Shown: positions 1-10,682, numbered from the stretch's first letter. The stretch: 54,233 nt of DNA from Chara braunii (GCA_003427395.1 BFEA01000022.1:3609195-3663427); one strand, 5' to 3'. Program-made: numbers and translations. The notes: generated from the sequence alone by a model not told the origin.

Positions 1-785
1 GGGGGTGTAGGTGGACGGCCTGTCGTATCTCACGTGACCTACCGAATCATCAAGAAGAAGAAGAAGAAGAAGAAGAAGAAGAAGAAGAAGAAGAAGAAGA
101 ACAGGAGGAGGAGGAGGAGGAGGAGAAAGAAAATGAATGGCGCAGAAGGGAAATACGAAGAAGCAGAAGAAAGGTTATGGAGGAAGATGAGAACGCGAGT
201 GGGACAAGGGGAAGACTAAGAAGACGAGAAGAAGAAGAAGAAGAAGAAGAAAAAGAAAAAGATAAGCCTAGAAGGGAGGGAGGCAGGGGGGGGTGTAGGT
301 GGATGGCCTGTCGTATCTCACCTGACCTACTGAATCATCAAGAAGAAGAAGAAGAAGAAGAAGAAGAAGAAGAAGAAGAAGAAGAAGATGGGGAAGAAGT
401 ATGGCTGCGGTAGGGTATGGCGGCAGGTATGGCGGTAGGGTATGACGGCGGTAGGGTATGGGGGCCGCGGGGTATAGCGGTAAGGTATGGCGGCGGCCGT
501 AGGGCATGAAGAAAGGTAGGGAAGGAGGGGAAGAAGAAGAAGAGAAGAAGACCTAGCGAATGGAGCAGCAGTCGCAGAAGAAGAAGAAGTAGAAGAAGAA
601 GACAGGTGAGGAGGAGAAGAAGCAGAAGATCAAGAAAGGTCGAGGAGAAAGATGAAAACGCGAGGGGGAGGAGGGTAAGAAGAAGAAGACGAGAGGACGA
701 CGAGGAGAGAAGCAGGAGGAGAAGAAGAAGATAAGCGGAGGAGGGGGAGGAGCACGACCTTGGTTTTTTTTTTTTTTTTCACCTT
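1..785. repeat. GAA/AAG microsatellite cluster with a recurring non-repeat module
   Basis: Long AAG runs lie at about 49-101, 229-255 and 341-388, separated by a recurring module reading GGTGTAGGTGGACGGCCTG, then TCACGTGACCTACCGAATCATC. That module starts near 3 and again near 292. Mixed AGG/AAG purine sequence and a T tract (about 764-780) complete the block. The lysine-, glutamate- and leucine-rich open frames here are products of the repeat, not genes. The same module recurs beyond the right end of element A, so this cluster may be part of the DNA that element A inserted into. Confidence 0.85.
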
Positions 786-790
786 TTGTG

Positions 791-1750
791 TGGAACCAGA
801 CCCACTTTCTTCTTCCCTTTCCATACATGCAAACAGATGGCGAATTCATACTGGCGCAGGGCGCCCACTCAAAACTCAGAGATATGGAAATCGAGAACAC
901 AGTTTGGATGCAACCTCGCTTCAACAGGCTATGGCGCATCCGCGCCTGTACATCCCAACTCTCGATACTGTTTCCAACACCACCGTTCACACCAGCTCAA
1001 CTTTGGATCACCTTGAATACCCCATGCACGCTCACTTCGTATCACACGCACACACACCGTTCTCTAACCTATGGCGGCTATGGCCGCTCGCTACTACTAA
1101 TATGGCTACGCTATCTCCTTCTGGCCCACTTCGACTTCGGGCGCTCTGCAAACCACCTCGCAAAAGACGCTGGGGCAGCGCTTCCGCATGGCTTACGTAC
1201 CGAATGAATGAATCGTTGGGCGCTGCCTCTTGATTTATACTTTTGTAACTCGTTGGTCTGCCCTCTTTCCACCGGGCCCATGGTGCACATAGTCCCTCAT
1301 GGTACTTGCTGACTGTGCAAAGTGAGACTGGGACTGGGTACCCCTGACTCATCGAAGTTGGACTTGACCACTTGCCCACTTGCCTTCGCCTAAACGTGAG
1401 GCACTTTCGAAAGGCCACTTCCGGACCTTCCGGAAGTCTATGGACTCGGCCTTTCGAGTATTGTAGCAGGTACGACCTTGACCTTTCAGGAGTGTAGCAA
1501 TTACAACCCTGACCCCTCAAAACACCTACAGCTACGACCTCTACAGAGTTCTGATCCTTATTCGACAGATCTACAGATCGAACCCCTGCAACTACACAAA
1601 CCTACGGCGGACAACAACCAACTACCAAAACATAGGTCACGGGGTCGAACACTCGGGGGTCAACTCAATACTGTACATGGGCAAGGTAAGGTCTGGGGAT
1701 CGAACTCTAGGGCCCACATCTGTGACTGCAGAAAAGTGAAAACCGTTTCA
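791..1750 (-). repeat. 3' LTR of element A
   Basis: Begins TGGAACCAGACCC on the plus strand and ends ...CCGTTTCA, giving TG...CA termini. It aligns along its length with 9371-10276, including the shared blocks near 815-1020, 1195-1430 and 1530-1750. The copies differ by scattered substitutions and one indel of roughly 60 bp: extra sequence here near 1435-1495 that the 5' LTR lacks. Confidence 0.92.
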
Positions 1751-1758
1751 CTCCCGCC
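1751..1758 (-). promoter_or_regulatory. Polypurine tract of element A
   Basis: On the element's sense strand GGCGGGAG sits directly before the 3' LTR start (TGAAACGG). This is where the plus-strand DNA primer is expected. The tract is short but in exactly the right place. Confidence 0.65.
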
Positions 1759-1788
1759 GGCCTAAATTCGAGGCCCTCCGAGAATACT

Positions 1789-2290
1789 TCAGTCTAAGGC
1801 AGGACCTTTACCCTTTTTATCTCTCTCATAGGCTCGGACTACATCGGGAGTTGTCTCTAGAAGCTTTGTTCGTGTAAACCATGGTTCCTGAAAGGCGAAC
1901 CTGACTTTATACTGTTTTTGTGGATAACCTCTCCCTCCTGTTCTGAAGATATCTTCACCTACGATGCCGTCAATGTCGTACCTTCCGTCCATATCCGGAG
2001 GATTCATGGACCTCCGCGACGAAAATTGTTGACTTGTGATACAAGGCAGCAACTTTGACGCATGAAACACCGGGTAGGTGTGGAGATGCGCTAGAATTTC
2101 AACTGTGTAGGATGGTCCATCCTCTCCGCCCTTGATTTCTAAGACTGGCAACGGTCCTTGGTATGCAGGCAGTAACTTTTGTAAGATGTTTTCCTCAAGG
2201 ATGAATTCCTTGGACTTAACCCAGACTAAATCGCCTACTTGAAACTGTGAGGGGCGACAGTGCTTATTAGCTTGCTCTATTATTCTATGC
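1789..2290 (-). pseudogene. Element A integrase C-terminal region
   Basis: Carries the family hallmark of the Ty3/gypsy integrase C-terminus. An SH3-like part includes TYPVFHASKL, followed by a DMDGRYDIDGIVGE segment and a closing chromodomain-like stretch (YKVRF, then PWFTRTKLLETTP). The first methionine lies inside the domain; coding similarity continues upstream to about 2290 in the same or a shifted frame. It ends at a stop about 40 bp before the PPT, the normal position for the end of pol. It is part of the broken A polyprotein, not a separate gene. Confidence 0.85.
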
Positions 2291-2305
2291 TGAGTTTTCC
2301 TGAGG

Positions 2306-3040
2306 TTATCTACAATAGTAGCTATCTCTTTCTCGTGTTGTATCGCAAACTCTCGTGTACCGGGCGGTAGCCTCTGAATCTGGTCCCATCAGTCCCTCAA
2401 ACGGTCTACGCGGTCTACAGGACTTGTGCAACTCGTTGGGAGTGCGACACGTGGCTAGGTGTACACTGCTATTGTAGGCACTGGCTACCTTTGGGAGCAT
2501 CTCATCCCAGTTGATCTGATCGGGCCTAATGTACATTCTGAGAACTTGTTGCAAGATCTTATTCATTTGTTCAGTCTGACCGTTAGTCTCGGGATGGCGG
2601 TCAGATGACATTAACAACTTTAACCCATAAACTTTCATTAGTTCCTACCAGTTCTAACTGGTGAACCTGGTATCTTTGTCACTAACTATCGACAGCGGTA
2701 TACCATGCTCACTGACCCAATGGTCAAAGAACTTATGAACTACTAAATATGTTTGTGCCTCTACAGGCAAGGCAATGAAGACTACATACTTACTAAATCT
2801 ATCTACTATAACCATGACTTGACTTTTGCCATGCCTACTCTTGACCCCATCATCCATAAAGTCAATGAACACAGAATCTCCGGGTCTGTCAGGAATAGGC
2901 AAGGGTCTGAGAAGATGAAGAGGGGCTCGCGTAGTAGTCTTGTTTCTTTGACAGACTTTACAACTGCGTACATACTCTATGCAATCGGCCTTCATTCCGG
3001 GCCGGATATATGCGCGCATGAGGTTGGCTAGTGTCTTTTG
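2306..3040 (-). pseudogene. Element A integrase zinc finger and catalytic core
   Basis: The core reads in two open blocks. The first (about 2654-3019) has the CKVCQRNK zinc-finger half, FIDFMDD with the first catalytic aspartate, VDRFSKYVVF, and SIVSDKDTRF with the second. The second block (2306-2638) has SSDRHPETNGQTEQMN, the usual context of the catalytic glutamate, and the AYNSSVHLATCRTPNEL tail. A frame break separates the blocks near 2645. The histidine half of the HHCC finger (ECHDIEGHFG) lies just upstream at about 3045-3070. Integrase joins the element's DNA copy to the host chromosome; this copy cannot make a whole enzyme. Confidence 0.9.
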
Positions 3041-3242
3041 CTAACCGAAGTGTCCCTCTATGTCGTGGCATTCCCCTAAGATCAAACTACGGATCTCTTC
3101 ACTGTTAGGAACGCACAGACGGTCAGCTACATTAGTCTTCTCAAATAGTAGTCCATCACTGGCGCCGTAGTCTGGTTCGGACTCTCGGGACTCCTTAACT
3201 CTCTTGAGGAGGTCACTATAGATAGGGTCATGTGCATACGCT

Positions 3243-3378
3243 TCTCTAACTTTATATTGCAGGTCTCTCCCTATATCCAGATAGTGAACTATCACCCCAA
3301 AGTAATCAGCTCTCTAACTTTCTATTGCAGGTCTCTCCCTATATCCACATAGTGAACTATCGCCCCAAAGTAATCAGC
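3243..3378. repeat. 68-bp tandem duplication inside element A pol
   Basis: Two adjacent copies with period 68 share GCAGGTCTCTCCCTATATCC (at 3259 and 3327) and CCCCAAAGTAATCAGCTCTC. Because 68 is not a multiple of three, the duplication shifts the frame between RNase H and integrase. The peptide fragment HYxDIGRDLQ is encoded twice. Confidence 0.9.
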
Positions 3379-3834
3379 TCTCCTACTTAGAGCATCCGCA
3401 ACGACATTATACTTCCCTTTGACTGGCTTAAGTTCGAAATCATACTCATCTAACTCTGCGGCCCACCTAGTAAGCTTAGGTGTCATCTTGGCCCGAGTCT
3501 TGAGCCACCTCAGTGTCACGTGGTTTGAATAGACTTCGAAGTGCCTCCCAAGCAAGTAGTGCTTCCAGTGATCTAATGCTTGCCCGAGAGCGTAGAGTTC
3601 CCTCTCATAGGTGGATGTCGCTACCTTCTCTGAAGGCATCTTGGCAGGCATGAACTCTATGGGCCTATACCCATTACCATCGTCTTGCTGCAAAACAACA
3701 CCTATACTGACTCGCGTTAGTGGTAACAATGAAAGCAGGGACAAATTGGCTACCTTAAGGACTGAATACTCTATCAAAGCCCGCTTTAACTTTTTTAGGG
3801 TTGATGTACAATCCTTGTCCCACTTCCAGATTGC
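3322..3834 (-). pseudogene. Element A RNase H domain
   Basis: RNase H of the Ty3/gypsy type follows RT. Visible blocks are SIGVVLQQDD, KMPSEKVATSTYERELYAL (catalytic glutamate region), HWKHYLLGRHFEVYSNH and KGKYNVVADALSRRADY. The usual catalytic aspartate in the YSDH/TDH context reads YSNH here, an Asp-to-Asn change that should abolish hydrolysis of the RNA strand. The reading frame toward RT is also disrupted near 3720-3830, where the TNDAS segment cannot be read in frame. Confidence 0.88.
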
Positions 3835-4566
3835 TTATTTCTTTAGCAACCTGCGAAGGGGTGCAGTGATGGTGGAGAAGATCCTGACGAACTTCCTATA
3901 ATAGTTAGCTAGGCCTAAGAACGACCGCAACTCTGTTAACGTACGGGGCGTTGGCCAATCTCTAATCGCTGCTATCTTGTTGTCTTCAGGTGTTATGCCG
4001 TCTCCGGCTAAGACGTGGCCCAAGTACAACACTTGTGTCTTGGCCCATTCACACTTCTTCGCGTTGATCTTGAAGTTAGCTTCTCTTAACTTCTCCAAAA
4101 CTTGCCTGAGATGACCATCATGCTCCTGGAGGGTCTTACTAAACACTAGAATATCATATAGATATACTACCACAAACCTATCTAACCATGGCCTAAACAA
4201 ATCGTTCATACAGCGCCAAAAAGTGGATGGCGCATTGGTTAGTCCAAAGGCCATTACTATAAACTCGTAGTGCCCATATCTAGTCCGGAATGTTGTCTTA
4301 TATTGATCATCCGGATGAACCTCTATCTGATGATAGCCAAACTTTAAATCTATCTTCGAAAAATATTTGCAGCCCTGCACCCGATCTAAGAGATCATCTA
4401 TGATAACATTAAGACCTCTACAGTCTATGCACATCCTGAACTCTCCCTCCTTCTTGGGGACAAAAAGAACTGGTGCTCCAAATGGAGACGAACTGGGCCT
4501 AATCCACCCCTTCTCAAGGAGCTCATCTAACTGCTTACACAACTCCTCTAGCTCCCTTGGGGACAT
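3835..4566 (-). pseudogene. Element A reverse transcriptase with mutated active site
   Basis: About 243 codons open. The order is ELEELCKQLDELLEKGWIRP, FGAPVLFVPKKEGEFRMCID (fingers), FSKIDLKFGYHQIEV (motif A, aspartate kept), MAFGLTNAPSTFWRCMNDLF, then VVVYLYDILVFSKT where the catalytic YLDD box should be. The first aspartate of that pair is tyrosine, which should be lethal to polymerase activity. About ten residues are also missing after RGLN, where the related elements C and D carry a segment ending in PLPR or PLSR. The thumb and connection follow (LYLGHVLAGDGITPED, LRSFLGLANYYRKFV). Confidence 0.93.
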
Positions 4567-4629
4567 TTTGCAAATAGCGCCTTTGGGAGTCCTACTGCAA
4601 GACGCTATCTCAATACGATGCTGGATTGG

Positions 4630-5397
4630 TCATTGTACTACTCCTGTAGGCGACTTAGCTAAATCTGTATACTCCTCCAGCAGCTTGGCAATAGCAGGAT
4701 CAATGAATTTTTCCTCCGTAGGCTCAGTCACCGGCCTAACGTAGGCTACAAACACCTGTTTCTCTAGTTGCTCCTTCTTGACCAATCGCGCGAACGCGGG
4801 AGCACTAAGGCAGCAATGTGTCAAAGAGTTGTCTACTCCTGACACATGAAACAAACGAGCCATCTTGACTTCGCCTATTTGACTAGGGAGCCTACACTCG
4901 TGCTCTCTCAAGTGGAGTGTGGCTCCTGCTGCCTCTCCCCGGTCCATTCCTAGAACCATATCAAATGGGAGGCTGTCCTCTACGAGGAGAGTCATGGAAT
5001 GGAGAACTTTCTCCACCTTCCTATCCTTCTCTAGGCGAAAGTACACCTGGACTCCCTCTACATAACCCGCGACTCGCATAGTGCGATTGTCTGCGAGGAT
5101 ATTGACTATAGGGTCTTCTAACTTTTGGACTTTCAAATTTAACTTCAGCTTCTGCATCGCTTTTCTACCGATATAGCTGCGGGTGGCCCCACTGTCTATA
5201 AGGGCCCCTACTCTGCCTCTAAAGACCTCTACATCTAGTAAAACTAGTTGTCCTTTCGCGTCCTTCTTCACTTTGGCCCAGGCAGGCATCCTCTCTTTCA
5301 GCTCGTCTGCCACGCCTGTGAGGGAAGTGCCTAGAGAGACTCTAACACAAGCAGTCTTTGGACAGCGATCTACGCACTGGCCAGCAACCTCTGCCAC
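4630..5397 (-). pseudogene. Element A protease and protease-RT linker
   Basis: A retropepsin-like aspartic protease. The active-site motif ALIDSGATRSYIG lies near residues 85-97 of the open frame, and the second conserved loop LPFDMVLGMDRGEAAG lies about 80 residues later. The upstream part (TACVRVSLGTSLTGVADEL) is shared with element D. The downstream linker ends in PSGVVQ-like sequence (SPTGVVQ) before RT. The protease cleaves the Gag-Pol polyprotein. The open frame is intact, but there is no frame continuity with RT. Confidence 0.88.
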
Positions 5398-5420
5398 CTA
5401 CACATGTGGTTTGGGAGTAT

Positions 5421-5933
5421 CTATGTGGTGCGCGCACTCTTCTCCACATGGTTCAGGGATAGGGGCAATTGCGACCTCTCCTGGCGGTTGTCTTTTGCTG
5501 TTTGTGCAGCAAAGCGGGCGCCTCTGTACTTAGGACAGTATTTAATAGTATGACCAGGATCACCGCAATAAATGCACTGATCTTGATCGATCCTCCTCTG
5601 CCAAACTGTTTGTTCTAGGCCCAAATCTTCCCAAGGCCTGCCCTGTGGCAGACCAGGGTGCCATCCACCCCTTCTGTTCGGTGACCGATTAAAACTAGAG
5701 CGGTTTTGCGGGGCACCTTGACCCCTACCTCCCGCTTGGCGGCCTCCTCTGCCACCAACCCCTTGATCGCCCAGTCCACGACCACCAGAGGCCTGGCCCC
5801 ATTGGCCCTGGCCTCTTCCTCTTCCTTGCGGCCTCCCTCCAGCCGCGACAACAGCATAAGTCCTCCCTTGACCTACGCTACCATCATCCTCTTTGAGACC
5901 CCACTCTATCTGATCATATGGGACCTCTTCCAT
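5421..5933 (-). pseudogene. Element A gag nucleocapsid region with RGG tract and zinc knuckle
   Basis: An arginine/glycine-rich stretch (repeats of GRGQG, GGRGG, residues about 35-85) is followed by a CX2CX4HX4C zinc knuckle, CIYCGDPGHTIKYC, near residue 140. This combination binds RNA in retrotransposon Gag. It lies between the capsid block upstream and the protease downstream. The frame ends before the protease, so a frameshift or a lost fusion separates gag from pol. Confidence 0.88.
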
Positions 5934-5973
5934 ACCATCCTCATCTCACGTAAGGATCAAATGATCCTTGCCC

Positions 5974-6675
5974 TTAACCTGACCTGAGATGGTACGGCCT
6001 TTCCACTTTTTGCCCTTGTCCAAGTCCTTGTGCCAGAAAGCGAAAATTGACATCATATGCTACCACTTCCATACTCAGGGTATCGTAGGTCATGGTAGAC
6101 TCCCTACTCTTCTCAAAGAAGCGTCCGCGCAAAGGCTCGGGCATGGCACGATAAAATAGGTTGACTAACAGGATCTCAGTGACCCCATGATCAGGGACGA
6201 CGACCAACTCATCCATTACGCCCTTGAGTCCCCTGGCACTCCTCCACTGGCGGGAATGAATGGTTTGCAGTTTGTCAGAAGCTCTGACACTTCGTGTGAC
6301 ATCTGCAAACCTTTCACGCAATAATTTCAGGAACTCACTGAGAGGGGTGAACACCGAATAGGCAACCATATCATTATTGCAATTAGCAGCGCGACACAGA
6401 GACCTGGCGAAGTTTGCTGCTTCGTCTTTGAGAGCATGGAAGGCTACGAGGACATGTTCATCAGGAGATATCTTTTGCAGGTGCACGTAGGAGTTCACAT
6501 TGGCCTCCCAATTATTGAAGTTCTCCTCCTTCTTCCCACTATAGGAATCGGGGAACTTCACCTTAACAGGCTCTCTACGGGGACGTGCTTCCTCCTCTTT
6601 TGGTGCAGCCAACTTTGCGCCCTCTATGGTGCCTGTGCAGAATCGCTCTATACTCTCTAGCCTTGCCTGTACTTC
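5974..6675 (-). pseudogene. Element A gag capsid-like domain
   Basis: Retrotransposon gag fold, recognised from KVKFPDSYSGKKEENFNNW followed by helical blocks and a C-terminal MPEPLRGRFFEKSRESTMTY segment, in the order expected for Ty3/gypsy Gag. It is in the same frame as the upstream coiled-coil region. Only an in-frame TAA (6676-6678) separates them, so the two were one protein. The codons downstream of the TAA (EVQARLESIERF) stay open until the annotated first methionine. Confidence 0.85.
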
Positions 6676-7536
6676 TTAGCCCACGTGCATCATCATCTTG
6701 CGTGCAAATTCTCTAAACCCCAATCGTATTGATCGTAGGGCTATGTCCTGGCTCCTCCCAAATTGGTATATTGCTCCTCCTGAGCCTGTGCCAGTCGCTC
6801 TATGTTTCTCGCCATCACCTCCATTTTCCCTTGCCAATCTGCCTGTGCTTCCATCTGCTCCCTCTGCCTTCACCTCCTCCAGTTCTTTTGCCGCCTTACT
6901 TGCCTCCTCCATCCTCTTCTTCTTCTCTCTGGTCAAACGCAACTTCCACTCCAACTTCTTCTCCTCCTCTATTGTTTGCCGTTTGAGAGGATCTTCCTCA
7001 GCTTCCCATTCTTTAACGACCGCCTCCTGTTTGTCCCTGGGGACATATAACATTGCCTCCTCTTCTCCCAGAGACAGGTTAGCAACCCATTCAAAGACCT
7101 TCTTCTCTAACCACAAGCTCCCCTCCTTCGTGCGACTCGACTCTCCTATGTCCCTGATGCTTCTACTGATCAGGGGCTCTTCTTCTTCCACCTTCTTTTC
7201 TTCTTCTTCTTCTTCTACTTCCGGTGCTTTCAACTTTTCTTCCTCTTTTTTCATCCTTTCCAATTCCTCCTCCAACTTTTTTTTCTCGGCCTGCTCTTGC
7301 AACAAGGCCAACTTCTTGGCCTGCTTCACAACCTCCTCTTTCTTGGCCTTCTGCTCAGCCAAGATCCTCGCAGCCTCCTCCTCTTGCTCCTTTGTGTAGG
7401 GCTTGGTACTAGTACCACCCCTTGTGTCTACTCTACACTTAAAGGTGTTCCAAAACCCCAGAGGAAAGAGAAGACGCCAAAGGGTCCCCCACAAGGAGAA
7501 CCCCGCGAGCAGACCGTACATAGGGTAGTTGTCCAT
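6676..7536 (-). pseudogene. Element A gag N-terminal extension, coiled coil
   Basis: About 286 codons. The first 33 residues are hydrophobic (YGLLAGFSLWGTLWRLLFPL), followed by long charged heptad-like helices rich in Glu and Lys (residues about 50-115 and 175-225), and a final FGRSQDIALRSIRLGF segment. It ends at the TAA at 6676, probably a mutated Gln codon, and then continues in frame into the capsid region. It is unusually long for a Gag N-terminus. Element D has a shorter version of the same coil. I infer an assembly or oligomerisation role; nothing enzymatic is visible. Confidence 0.75.
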
Positions 7537-8721
7537 GGTGTCAGGTGCACGACAGGGACTGTCCCACTCCTCACCACTTAAACCTACCCTCTAGACTAAC
7601 TAACTGTCTAAGGACCACAGGATCTAGGTAGGACCCTGTCAACTATGGTCTCTAGCCTAGACCTAACTAAGGTTGTTACTACACGAGTTATTGCTGATCA
7701 GGAGGCATTTAAGGAGATCCTCCGTAACTGCTCATGAATTCTTTAAGCCACCAGTACATCCGAGCCTGTTTTTCCCAACACTGAATTTCACTGCGCACCG
7801 AGTTTTTCCGAGCCAGGGTCGTCGCATCTAAGAGCAACAACCAAAAAAAGAAAAAGAAAAAAAGAAGAAAAAAAAAAACTTCCCTGATGCCGTGATAACA
7901 TTGTATGATGTGCTATTGTGACTGTGCCCTAAGTGAGGGCGTCTATCCAGGAACAGCAGGTAGGAAAAAAAAAAAGAAAAAAAGCACCCCTTATGCTGTG
8001 ATTGCGGTCCGATACAGGATGCTACAGTACTTCTCTGGAACTGAATGAAGCGAGGCAGTTAGCTGCCTCGCGTTGAATCCACCCTGCCTGGCTCGCAGGG
8101 TGCTACAAGAAGCTCACAACAAAAAGCAAAAAATGAAAACAACGTCTCATAGTCCTCACCTACTGGCCAGATACATTCCTCAAAGCACGGGTGTAACTTC
8201 CACCTACGTGAGGGTCTTCCCCTCGTCTATGGATTCATAGTTCTTCGTTTGTTTTCTTTTTTTCTTCTTCTTTTTCTTTCCTTTTTTTTTTTGGCCTCCA
8301 TCCCTGCCCCTAGCCTCCACAATTTTCGGGATGAGTCGTTTTCAATACTTTTGTTTGCCTGGGGGGTGTACTTGTGGTTTAACGTCGCAAACAGGACGAC
8401 GCGATCAACAAGTCCTCTCAAGACTTGAGACAACTCGGATTTTGGGCCTACCGTGCCACACTGAGCAGCCCGCCGGTCTGTACGGTTCGTGTCCTCCGGG
8501 TCAGTCAAGTCGTAAGACACGGCCTTTAGCCATGGTCAGCCCGTGTGGGTTTGGTCAACAAAGCTCTACGACCTCATACACAGAGTTCCTAACACCTGGA
8601 CATAAGAGACTCGATGCAGGAAGAAGAGATAGACAGACTCAGCAAGTACCATGGGTTGAGTGCACATCCATAGGGCGAGGGGATGGGTTGAAGGCTTGGC
8701 GAGAATATACCAACTCCAGCT

Positions 8722-8936
8722 TGGTCAATTTTGTGGTCAACAGCTCCGGTCAACGCCCTGGTCAGCCCTCGGTCAACCCCAGGTCAACACTCGGTCAAAC
8801 CCCGGTCAACTCTTGGTCAACGATTGGTCAACGCTGGTCAACCCCTTGGTCAACCCCAGGTCAACCCCAGGTCAACACTCGGTCAAACCCCGATCAACGC
8901 TCGGTCAACCCCTTGGTCAACCCCTGGTCAACGCTG
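8722..8936 (-). repeat. GGTCAAC array (17 TTGACC boxes on the element sense strand)
   Basis: I count 17 exact GGTCAA copies plus two one-base variants in about 215 bp, mostly 10-11 bp apart, so they fall near one DNA helical turn. Read in the direction of element A, each is TTGACC, the W-box core bound by plant WRKY transcription factors (established knowledge). It lies in the leader downstream of the 5' LTR. A regulatory role is inference; simple minisatellite expansion is the alternative. Confidence 0.85.
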
Positions 8937-9157
8937 CTCTCGACTATGGCTGCCGACCTCTTTCTTCCTCACCAACCTGTGCTTTCCTTTCTCCCTCCTT
9001 TCTTCTTCCTCGCTTCTTCTCTCTTCACCCCGACTATGTCTTCCTTCTTCTTCGTTGTCCCTCCTTCGTCTCTCCCTTCTCCTTCACCCGTCTTCTTTCT
9101 TCTACCTCCGTGTCCGAGCTCCGCAGCTATGGCTGCCTTCTTCCTTGGACCTCACAA

Positions 9158-9164
<7 letters not shown>

Positions 9165-9212
<48 letters not shown>
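9165..9212. repeat. (CT)n microsatellite
   Basis: An uninterrupted CT run of about 48 bp in the leader of element A, between the GGTCAAC array and the PBS. A similar run occurs in the LTR of element D. Confidence 0.95.
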
Positions 9213-9215
<3 letters not shown>

Positions 9216-9352
9216 CTTCGGCGTTGTCTTCTTGGCAGGTACGCGGCACCTCACTTCAGTGGCGCAGCTATGGCGGACCTCCTCCTTCGATGGCGCAGCT
9301 TCAACTATGGCGCCCAAATGTCAACAACGGCGATGGCGTGTGGAGTAATGGG

Positions 9353-9370
9353 AACCAGCTCTGATACCAA
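9353..9370 (-). promoter_or_regulatory. Primer binding site of element A, initiator-Met tRNA type
   Basis: On the sense strand, TTGGTATCAGAGCTGGTT follows directly after the LTR terminal CA. TGGTATCAGAGC is the standard plant PBS complementary to the 3' end of initiator tRNA-Met, where minus-strand DNA synthesis begins. Its position fixes the inner edge of the 5' LTR and the orientation of the element. Confidence 0.95.
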
Positions 9371-10276
9371 TGGAATCAGACCCGCTTTCTTCTTCCCTTT
9401 CCATACATGCAAACAAATGCCGAATTCACACTGGCGCAGGGCGACCACTCTAAACTCAGAGATAAGGAAATCAAGAACACAGTTTGGATGCAAACTCACT
9501 TCAACAGGCTATGGCGCATCCGTGCCTATACATCCCAACTCTCGATACTGTCTCCAACACCTACCGTTCACACCAACTCAACTCTCGATCACCCTGAATA
9601 CCCCACGCACGCTCACTTCGTATCACACGCACACACACACTAACAACTATCTCTAACCTATGGCGGCTATGGCCTCTCGCTACTACTACTATGGCTACGC
9701 TATCTCCTGCCGGCCCACTTCAACTTCGGGCGCTCTGCAGACCACCTCGCACAAGACGCTGGGACAACGCTTTCCGCATGGCTTACGCAGCGAATGAATG
9801 AATGGTTGGGCGCTGCCTCTTGATTTATACTTTCGTAACTCGTTGGTCTGCCCTCTTTCCACCGGGCCCATGGTGCACACAGTCCCTCATGGTACTTGCT
9901 GACTGTGCAAAGTGAGACTGGGACTGGGTACCGCTGACTCATCGAAGTTGGACTCCACCACTTGCCCACTTGCCTTCGCCTGAACATGAGGCACTTTCGA
10001 AAGGCCACTTCCGGACCTTCCGGAGTCTACGACCTTGACCCCTCAGAACACCTACAGCTACGACCTCTACAGAGCTGTGATCCTTATTCGACAGACCTAC
10101 AAATCAAACCCCCGCAACTATGCAGACCTACGATGAACAACAACCAACTACCAAAACATAGGTCACGGAGTCGAACACTCCAGGGTCAACTCGATACTGT
10201 ACATGGGCAAGGTAAGTTCTGGGGATCGAACTCTAGGGCCCGCATCTGTGACTGCAGAAAGGTGAAAAACGTTTCA
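9371..10276 (-). repeat. 5' LTR of element A
   Basis: Begins TGGAATCAGACCC on the plus strand next to the PBS and ends ...AACGTTTCA. It matches 791-1750 throughout except for the missing segment of roughly 60 bp. The element promoter should lie here, but I could not place a TATA box with confidence. Confidence 0.92.
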
Positions 10277-10651
10277 CGTGTCTCACGTAACCTACCTAAT
10301 GTTGACGAACGAGAAGAAGAAGAAGAAGAAGAAGAAGAAGAAGAAGAAAATGAGTGGGGGAGAAGGGGAAGACGACGACAAAGAAGAAAGATTATGGAGG
10401 AAGATGAAAATGCGAGGGGGACGAGGGGAAGACGAAGAAGACGAGAGGAGGAAAAATGCGAGGGGACAAGGGGAAGACGAAGAAGACGAGAGGAGGAGGA
10501 GGAGAAGGAGGCGAAGGAGGAGAGAAGAAGAAGAAGAAGAAGAAGAAGAAGAAGAAGAAGAAGAAGAAGAGTCGAAAAGGGGGGGTTAGGTGGACAGCCT
10601 GTCGTATCTCTCGTGACCTACCGTATGATCAAGAAGAAGAAGAAGAAGAAG

Positions 10652-10682
<31 letters not shown>

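Larger units (their letters stand above)
7537..9350 (-). other. Element A untranslated leader
   Basis: Non-coding DNA between the PBS and the gag start. It contains A/T-rich tracts (about 7840-7885, 7965-7985, 8255-8295), a block at 8381-8430 similar to the element D leader near 23322-23392 (both contain a TTTAACG-CGCAAACAGGA-like stretch and CTCTCAAGACTT), the GGTCAAC array and a CT tract. Open frames across this stretch are repeat products. Confidence 0.7.
791..10276 (-). mobile_element. Element A: complete but inactivated Ty3/gypsy LTR retrotransposon
   Basis: A 9.5-kb minus-strand element with every structural landmark: LTRs at 791-1750 and 9371-10276, an initiator-Met-type PBS next to the 5' LTR, a short PPT next to the 3' LTR, then gag and pol in the order gag, protease, RT, RNase H, integrase. 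That order defines Ty3/gypsy. Inactivating changes include an in-frame TAA in gag, an altered YLDD box and a small deletion in RT, an RNase H active-site change and a 68-bp tandem duplication that shifts the frame. The flanking five bases (TTGTG left, CGTGT right) do not match, so no target-site duplication is visible. The pol domains resemble those of element D, so A and D are one family. Confidence 0.93.

Noticed and set aside
34-219. Open frame with a poly-lysine tract
   Set aside because: It is encoded by the AAG microsatellite. The same holds for other Lys-, Glu- and Leu-rich frames at 1-800 and 10270-10930.
8331-9656. 441-codon plus-strand open frame, the longest in the window
   Set aside because: It runs antisense through the element A leader, the GGTCAAC array, the CT tract, the PBS and into the LTR. 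Periodic repeats keep three frames open at once.
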